From the IMG/VR virus record IMGVR_UViG_3300022591_000060, positions 1 through 26,425 of that record: 26,425 nt of DNA; one strand, given 5' to 3'. A program made the translations under genes and the position numbers. The notes below the pieces were generated by a model. It searched no databases. It was not told the origin of the DNA and worked only from the letters and a program-made list of their open reading frames with translations. Origin of the DNA: a virus. Shown here piece by piece: positions 22,560 to 26,425 of the stretch (its first letter is position 1; each line of letters opens with the position of its first letter).

Positions 22560-22990
22560 AGATAAATTCTTTGCTGTAAAGTCATAGTTACCGCAGGACG
22601 CTCAAGATGATCTAGTAATTCGAAATTCCAATCTATGTCCGTGCACCCTAATCTAGGCTTAACACGACCAACAGTATAGCGTACTCGCATACCTTTGGTA
22701 ATCTCAGTATGCCCAGGCCATGCCCAGTTTCTGTAGCCTAGATCTACTACTTCTTTAACATCTACTAGCCCTACTACTCGCTTAAAATAGCGAATTAATA
22801 ACGACATTTCGGCAGAGCCCGGAATTACTTCTGCTCCTGTAGCTGAGTCTATAGGTAGCGAGTTAGGCCAATTGATTTCAGCTACTGTAGGGTCAAATAC
22901 AGTACTTTGGGCTCCGTTTCCAGGAGATAAATTAGCCAGGATAAGAACCGCGGGAGGGTCTCTAGTTTCAACGTTGACGGTAAATAGCAT
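22556..22990 (-). CDS. Virion-type protein of the tail cluster
   Basis: 144 residues starting MLFTVNVETRDPPAVL. The first half is Pro/Asn-rich and probably extended; the second half is a compact alpha/beta or beta domain with WAWPGHTEITKGMRVRYTVGR and DWNFELLDHLERPAVTM. It is the first gene of the minus-strand cluster and overlaps the next gene by 4 bases. A late-promoter-like GTTAAATA lies 6 bases upstream, with no Shine-Dalgarno. I do not recognise a family; structural role from context. Confidence 0.55.
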   Translation of the reverse strand: MLFTVNVETRDPPAVLILANLSPGNGAQSTVFDPTVAEINWPNSLPIDSATGAEVIPGSAEMSLLIRYFKRVVGLVDVKEVVDLGYRNWAWPGHTEITKGMRVRYTVGRVKPRLGCTDIDWNFELLDHLERPAVTMTLQQRIYL

Positions 22991-22996
22991 ATAACG

Positions 22997-23004
22997 TATT
23001 TAAC
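22997..23004 (-). promoter_or_regulatory. Late-promoter-like octamer GTTAAATA (minus strand)
   Basis: GTTAAATA on the minus strand ends 6 bases before the ATG at 22990. It lies in the 39-base gap between divergent virion-type genes. Confidence 0.4.
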
Positions 23005-23029
23005 TGTTTAAGTCAGTAAGGAACAAAAC

Positions 23030-24934
23030 ATGCCATATCGCATTTATCAAGGTAAAGAAATTCTAGCCCAGGGCCCGATAGCCCTACGAAGAGGTGAATT
23101 ATTTTTAGAGTTAGATACTCTAGAGTTATTTGTCAGCGACGGAACATCAGGTGCTATTCCTGTTGGCACTGGCGGGGGCGGCGGATCCTTTACAGGTACA
23201 GTGGCATTTAGCCAACTATCCGGACAAATTGGAGAAAGCCAAATTGCCAGCGGTAGTATTATTAATACTCAACTGCGCACAGACAATCAGCCCACAGCAA
23301 CGTGGCTACTATCAGCTAACGGCACAGGCGGATTTGCGTGGGTAGCACCAGGAAGCGGTGGCAACACCAACGTGAGTCTAGCTGGACAAACTGGCGACTA
23401 CAACGACCTTACTCACAAGCCTGTATTCACGCAGGGCAACTTACGTAATACCAATCAAGTAGTTTCAGCTCCTAGTTTATCAACTGGATCTACATATATA
23501 ATTTCTAACCTAGGTAACAGTGATTTTACTCTAGCAGGCGCAGGCGCTAACGTAATAGGTACTGTATTCGTAGCTACTACAACTACAACGGGTGGCGGTA
23601 CAGCTCAATTACTAGAGCGTTTTTCCGTGGCTCTAACAGGCAACTACAAAGACCTATTAGATACCCCTACACTAGTATCAGCATTTACTAACGATGCCAG
23701 CTATGTTAGCACAGTGACTCTAGCCAGCTATGTAACAACTAGTCAAGTAAGTCAACTCGTAGGTCAGCAGATTGATGCGGCCATTGCCAACTCAGGCACA
23801 TTCTATACAGTATTACAAGAACTATCAGCCCTAAGCACCAGCACTGGTGTTACAGATGCGCTAGCCAATAGACTGCGTGTTGACATCAATACACAAAATC
23901 TAACTACTCAGCAGAAGGCCAACGGTGTTGCTAACCTAGGACTTGCCGCAGTAGCAACTTCAGGTAGCTATCTTGACCTACTAGATGTTCCGCAAACGTT
24001 CACTATTACTCCAGCTACTAACTCTACCATCGGTGGCGTTATTATTGGTACTGGTCTAACAGTAGATCACACAGGACGTATTGCTCTAGAACAGAACACA
24101 GGTACTGTTAGCGTTAGCCTAATTCCTCCAACCAGCTTGAAAGGACAACTGATCCAGACAGCAGGTGAATTACTAGGTGATGCCAACTATGTGTATCTAG
24201 CACAGTCTGGCTTTACACCTACTGGATTCCAAACTAACCAAACAGCCAGTTCAGCTACCAACATTATTACCACAATGAGCAGTCAGTGGTCAGCTACTAT
24301 TCAAAACGCACAGGCTACATATCAGCCTGGACAGTGGCATATCTATAACAGCAACAAGCTACAAGACTACTCAGTAATAGCAATTAATCAAAACTCAGGT
24401 ATTGCTTACTTTACTATTGATCAACTGGTCAACTACAACTCCGGTGATCAGTACTATATTCAAACTAGTGACACTTGGAAGCGTATAGGTCAAATGGACT
24501 CATACGGTACTAGCCAGCAGAGCATCGCAGGTACACCGGCAACTACAGTCGCCCTTAACCCAGTAATTAACTTACCACAAGGGCAGACATACGGTACAAC
24601 AGCTACTCTAGTGACCCTAGACTGCTCAGGCATTACCTACGGTGAAATTGCCATCAGCTTTACAGACACCAACAATACTGAGTACTATAAAGGAACACTA
24701 GAAGTATTCCTATACCCAGACTTGTCATATATTATTCACCCAAATATTGCTGGTAACAAAACAGACCGAGTAGTTCTAGGTTATTCAAACAGCGCCAGCG
24801 CAGTATATCAAAATACCGCGCAGATCAAGATTCCAGTCTACAACGGTGATCGTAACGTAGGACTTAATCAAACTCAATCAACCATTGCTATTAGTCAAGT
24901 CAAGTACACTTGGTTAGTACGCACTAACATATAA
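23030..24934 (+). CDS. Tail fibre protein
   Basis: 634 residues. The N-terminus (YRIYQGKEIL...RRGELFLELDTLELFVSDGTSG) is the short strand-rich start common in phage fibres, followed by a Gly run (about 49-54). Three copies of a Y-x-DL-x2-x-P repeat follow, as does an IISNLGNSDFTLAGAG...GTVF segment typical of fibre shafts. The remainder is Thr/Asn/Gly/Ser-rich beta structure, with a C-terminal domain of repeated strands (about 480-634) that may be the tip. No chaperone domain or protease site is clear. AAGGA precedes the start. Its role would be receptor binding. The host receptor cannot be read from the sequence. Confidence 0.85.
   Translation: MPYRIYQGKEILAQGPIALRRGELFLELDTLELFVSDGTSGAIPVGTGGGGGSFTGTVAFSQLSGQIGESQIASGSIINTQLRTDNQPTATWLLSANGTGGFAWVAPGSGGNTNVSLAGQTGDYNDLTHKPVFTQGNLRNTNQVVSAPSLSTGSTYIISNLGNSDFTLAGAGANVIGTVFVATTTTTGGGTAQLLERFSVALTGNYKDLLDTPTLVSAFTNDASYVSTVTLASYVTTSQVSQLVGQQIDAAIANSGTFYTVLQELSALSTSTGVTDALANRLRVDINTQNLTTQQKANGVANLGLAAVATSGSYLDLLDVPQTFTITPATNSTIGGVIIGTGLTVDHTGRIALEQNTGTVSVSLIPPTSLKGQLIQTAGELLGDANYVYLAQSGFTPTGFQTNQTASSATNIITTMSSQWSATIQNAQATYQPGQWHIYNSNKLQDYSVIAINQNSGIAYFTIDQLVNYNSGDQYYIQTSDTWKRIGQMDSYGTSQQSIAGTPATTVALNPVINLPQGQTYGTTATLVTLDCSGITYGEIAISFTDTNNTEYYKGTLEVFLYPDLSYIIHPNIAGNKTDRVVLGYSNSASAVYQNTAQIKIPVYNGDRNVGLNQTQSTIAISQVKYTWLVRTNI
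23378..23997 (+). repeat. Tail-fibre shaft repeats (Y-x-DL-x3-P)
   Basis: Three copies in the fibre gene: GDYNDLTHKP (23378-23425 region), GNYKDLLDTP (23630-23674 region) and GSYLDLLDVP (23953-23997 region). Spacing is uneven (about 250 and 320 bases). Such units are common in trimeric fibre shafts. Confidence 0.7.
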
Positions 24935-24946
24935 GGAAATATCATC

Positions 24947-25234
24947 ATGTCAGAACAACAAAAAACAGCTATTGTATGGACTCGCCCAGGATGCAGTCTA
25001 TGCTATCACGTAGTAGATCGCCTAACACGTCAAGGTGTTACTGTAGAAGAACGTAAGATCGATGCGTTCCATTGGACCTTTGATCAGTTTAAACAGGCTA
25101 GCCCATCATGGTCAAACTTGCCAGTTATACAGTTACCAGACGGCACTCTATTAAAGAACATCAAAGAAGTAGATGAGTGGATTGGAAAAGATCCAGAACA
25201 GAAGATTACCTTCCATCCTAGTGCGGTGGGGTAA
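24947..25234 (+). CDS. Glutaredoxin-like thioredoxin-fold protein
   Basis: 95 residues. Active site C16-S-L-C19 in WTRPGCSLCYHV, cis-proline P59 in NLPVIQLPDG, and the glutaredoxin end (KEVDEWIG). It reduces disulphides; in T4 the counterpart NrdC serves the phage ribonucleotide reductase. The Pro-Gly before the CxxC and the -SLC- centre are seen in grx-type and related small oxidoreductases. AAGGAAA lies before the start. It follows the fibre gene by 12 bases and is probably co-transcribed with it; no reductase gene is in the window. Confidence 0.85.
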   Translation: MSEQQKTAIVWTRPGCSLCYHVVDRLTRQGVTVEERKIDAFHWTFDQFKQASPSWSNLPVIQLPDGTLLKNIKEVDEWIGKDPEQKITFHPSAVG

Positions 25235-25252
25235 AAAGGATACCTGTCACAA

Positions 25253-25265
25253 GCGGCGAAGCCGC
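25253..25265. other. GC-rich hairpin
   Basis: GCGGC GAA GCCGC, a 5-bp all-GC stem with a 3-base loop, 18 bases after the glutaredoxin stop. It is more GC-rich than its surroundings. No T run follows, so it may be a processing or stability element, or assist termination on the plus strand. Confidence 0.5.
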
Positions 25266-25270
25266 GGTAG

Positions 25271-25309
25271 CGCAAAAACAAAAATATAGGGCTTTTATAG
25301 CCCTATATT
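25271..25309 (-). terminator. Terminator of the minus-strand small-gene operon
   Basis: Perfect 11-bp inverted repeat AATATAGGGCT (25283-25293) / AGCCCTATATT (25299-25309) with a 5-base loop. Read on the minus strand it is followed by a T-rich tract (TTTTGTTTTTG), the form of a rho-independent terminator. On the plus strand no T run follows, though it could still slow transcription from the fibre/glutaredoxin side. Confidence 0.8.
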
Positions 25310-25331
25310 ATTATCAACAGTATTAATAAGT

Positions 25332-25463
25332 TCAACAATTAGTAAACCACTTACACCAAGTCCACATAGTAGCAAACTCCCAGTATAAGCATACAAAGGC
25401 CAAAGTTAGCCACAGCCATTGCTTAAGACTAAATTTAACTTCAGGTTCTTGCCAGTCGCTCAT
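25332..25463 (-). CDS. 43-residue membrane protein
   Basis: MSDWQEPEVK, then a single hydrophobic, Trp-rich segment (about 14-36, LKQWLWLTLAFVCLYWEF) and a short Trp/Cys-rich end. The ATG overlaps the TGA of the previous gene (ATGA) and the stop is followed 23 bases later by the terminator hairpin. Very short, but overlaps and context make it a likely gene. Topology suggests a cytoplasmic N-terminus with one membrane span. Function unknown; small lysis or superinfection proteins look like this. Confidence 0.7.
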   Translation of the reverse strand: MSDWQEPEVKFSLKQWLWLTLAFVCLYWEFATMWTWCKWFTNC

Positions 25464-25585
25464 AGGTATAGTTTAATCCCATATAATAGTAACCCTTCCA
25501 AGACTGCTAGTACAGCCAAGAGAAACCACATACGCCATATAAAAGGGATCTTTAAACGAGTTTTCCCCATTTTACTCTTAACCAT
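25460..25585 (-). CDS. 41-residue basic membrane protein
   Basis: MVKSKMGKTRLKIPF, strongly basic, then one membrane segment (about 17-38, WRMWFLLAVLAVLEGLLL) and a short end. By the positive-inside rule the N-terminus stays in the cytoplasm. It starts inside the 3' end of the DUF2061-type gene in another frame and its TGA overlaps the next ATG. Function unknown. Confidence 0.65.
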   Translation of the reverse strand: MVKSKMGKTRLKIPFIWRMWFLLAVLAVLEGLLLYGIKLYL

Positions 25586-25731
25586 AAGCGTTCCATCACA
25601 TACTGTACAATAGCTAAGACAAAGTGTATAGCTACAGCTTCACCTAAGCCAGTCCATAGCGCAGTAATAGCTAGAGCTGTAAAACGATAGCTAAGAGTAC
25701 GAACCCATGTACGTGCGTGGCTTTCTATCAT
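25552..25731 (-). CDS. DUF2061-type small membrane protein
   Basis: 59 residues: MIESHARTWVRTLSYRFTAL, then a hydrophobic stretch AITALWTGLGEAVAIHFVL and a C-terminal YVMERLWLRVKWGK. This layout (R-S/T-basic start, T-W-R or Y-R-x-T, two short membrane segments with a G-x2-x-A turn, and H/M-E-R-x-W-x-R-V-x-W-G end) is that of the DUF2061 membrane family, known in bacteria and phages with unknown function. The ATG overlaps the upstream TGA (TGATG), so it is translated by coupling. Confidence 0.8.
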   Translation of the reverse strand: MIESHARTWVRTLSYRFTALAITALWTGLGEAVAIHFVLAIVQYVMERLWLRVKWGKLV

Positions 25732-25967
25732 GCTGGAGTATCACCCTTGGGAGTATGTAGATCAATCTTAGCTTGATAAGCCGCTATAGTAGTCTTAGCA
25801 CGATTGATCTGTACGTCAACATCCTTAAGACGATCACGATCATTAAATGTAATCTTTGACTCTTCTAAGGGTAAAGCATTAATGATGTTTTGACGATATG
25901 CTTCTAAGCGTATGAGCTTCATTTCGATCATACGTATATGAGCATGGAATTTGTTTATATTGAACAT
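25728..25967 (-). CDS. Small helical protein of the minus-strand operon
   Basis: 79 residues from ATG at 25967 (MFNINKFHAHIRMIEM). An earlier in-frame ATG at 26015 would overlap the previous gene by 44 bases and is less likely; the chosen one starts 4 bases after the upstream stop. It is almost wholly helical with heptad-like leucines and isoleucines (KLIRLEAYRQNIINAL, DRLKDVDVQINRAKTTIAAYQAKI), so a coiled coil is likely. Function unknown. Confidence 0.6.
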   Translation of the reverse strand: MFNINKFHAHIRMIEMKLIRLEAYRQNIINALPLEESKITFNDRDRLKDVDVQINRAKTTIAAYQAKIDLHTPKGDTPA

Positions 25968-25971
25968 ACAC

Positions 25972-26217
25972 TTAATTAGCCCAGCGTAGAATAAACATAG
26001 TACAATCTGAAGCACGTTGAAACGCTATACATGCTTGATAATACTCTTGATCTTGCGTAGAGCTGAATATCCACTGTCCAGAACCTATATGACTGTCTAA
26101 CCATAACTCTAGCAGTAATAAACTGTCTATCCAGTCTTGCTGACGTGCTACAGTAGGGTTATCTGGCCAGGGTACTACAGCTTGATACGGGAACTGTTCC
26201 TCTAGTTTGGACAACAT
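25972..26217 (-). CDS. Small hypothetical protein, first of the minus-strand operon
   Basis: 81 residues starting MLSKLEEQFPYQAVVPWPDNP. A helical core with SLLLLELWLDSHIGSGQWIF and a YYQACIAFQRASDCTMFI segment, moderately hydrophobic but without a clear membrane span. It leads the five-gene minus-strand chain. A plausible but weak promoter lies about 20-60 bases upstream on the minus strand (TTGCGC then a TATAGC-like box). Function not recognised. Confidence 0.55.
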   Translation of the reverse strand: MLSKLEEQFPYQAVVPWPDNPTVARQQDWIDSLLLLELWLDSHIGSGQWIFSSTQDQEYYQACIAFQRASDCTMFILRWAN

Positions 26218-26425
26218 ACAAGTACTTATCGAGACCGCTATAGCAGTCTAAAAAATTGCTAGCGCAAATTTTTTTGATTTCAGATCTCAGAAGGGGGCGA
26301 AGTTTTGGTAAAAGCTAAAAAAATCCTGTGCAAAAAGTATGAAGGCCACAGATCTGTACCCCTGGTGATACAGTCTAACTACTGGGGTATTTTGCGCATG
26401 CTTGCTTGCTTGCGCTTGCTTGTAG
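26218..26425. other. Non-coding region with palindromes and CTTG repeats
   Basis: No ORF of useful length on either strand. It holds an imperfect 16-base palindrome around GCTATAGC (26233-26248), a bulged hairpin AAAAAATTGC TAGC GCAAATTTTTTT (26250-26275) with A and T runs that could terminate in both directions, a perfect 10-base palindrome ACAGATCTGT (26348-26357), an inverted TACCCC...GGGGTA (about 26357-26390), and a (CTTG)3-CG-(CTTG)2 tract (26401-26422). It may contain the promoter of the minus-strand operon and a terminator for a gene to the right. I see no tRNA. Confidence 0.5.

Noticed and set aside
25419-25613. 64-codon plus-strand frame
   Set aside because: It lies antisense to three overlapping minus-strand genes that have start/stop coupling, membrane segments and a DUF2061 match.
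26340-26395. Possible tRNA on the minus strand
   Set aside because: Inverted TACCCC/GGGGTA arms suggested an acceptor stem, but there is no T-loop, anticodon arm or CCA-compatible layout.
26393-26425. CRISPR or long tandem array
   Set aside because: Only 4-base CTTG units at the window edge; no repeat-spacer structure.

Overview
The window looks like a piece of a T4-like (myovirus) tailed-phage genome. Recognisable T4 core genes include the head-completion protein gp4, both terminase subunits (gp16, gp17), the ssDNA-binding protein gp32, UvsX, a UvsY-like mediator, UvsW, a gp62-like clamp-loader subunit, primase gp61 and helicase gp41. Several conserved hypothetical genes resemble ones I know from aquatic T4-like phages, so I infer a marine or freshwater phage of a Gram-negative bacterium. 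The host is not visible directly; a YqgE/AlgH gene and a heptosyltransferase-like gene point to a proteobacterium-like host. Genes are tightly packed with many ATGA/TAATG overlaps, and there are no tRNAs, CRISPR arrays or insertion sequences.

Layout. 1-6934 (+) is a head/packaging block: end of an unknown gene, gp4, gp16, two probable internal capsid/core proteins, a strong terminator, gp17, and a 923-residue virion-type protein, closed by a second terminator. 6982-15754 (+) is a replication/recombination block starting at a consensus sigma70-type promoter: gp32, UvsX, an acidic protein, UvsY-like, a helicase-like protein without ATPase motifs, UvsW, several small unknowns, gp62-like, a zinc-finger protein, and a very short protein with the catalytic motifs of bacterial DNA polymerase III alpha. 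15751-16137 (-) is one conserved unknown. 16156-19492 (+) has a structural protein, primase and helicase. 19489-20049 (-) is YqgE/AlgH. 20079-20768 (+) is a nucleotidyltransferase-fold gene. 20760-22990 (-) is a cluster of virion-type proteins with a GT9-like glycosyltransferase. 23030-25234 (+) is a tail fibre and a glutaredoxin. 25332-26217 (-) is a five-gene chain of small proteins, three with likely membrane segments, two of which are too short for usual ORF lists. The last 200 bases are non-coding and rich in palindromes and CTTG repeats.

How it works together. Two expression styles can be seen. Replication genes mostly have Shine-Dalgarno sites (AAGGAG type) or are translationally coupled, behind a TTGACA-N17-TACAAT promoter. 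Many virion-type genes instead carry a T4-late-promoter-like octamer (consensus nnTAAATA) ending only 5-7 bases before ATG and lack a Shine-Dalgarno site; by T4 spacing the transcripts would start at or next to the start codon. The most unusual items are the miniature PolIII-alpha-like protein, the possible leaderless late genes, the helicase-like partner of UvsW, and the minus-strand cassette of tiny membrane proteins.
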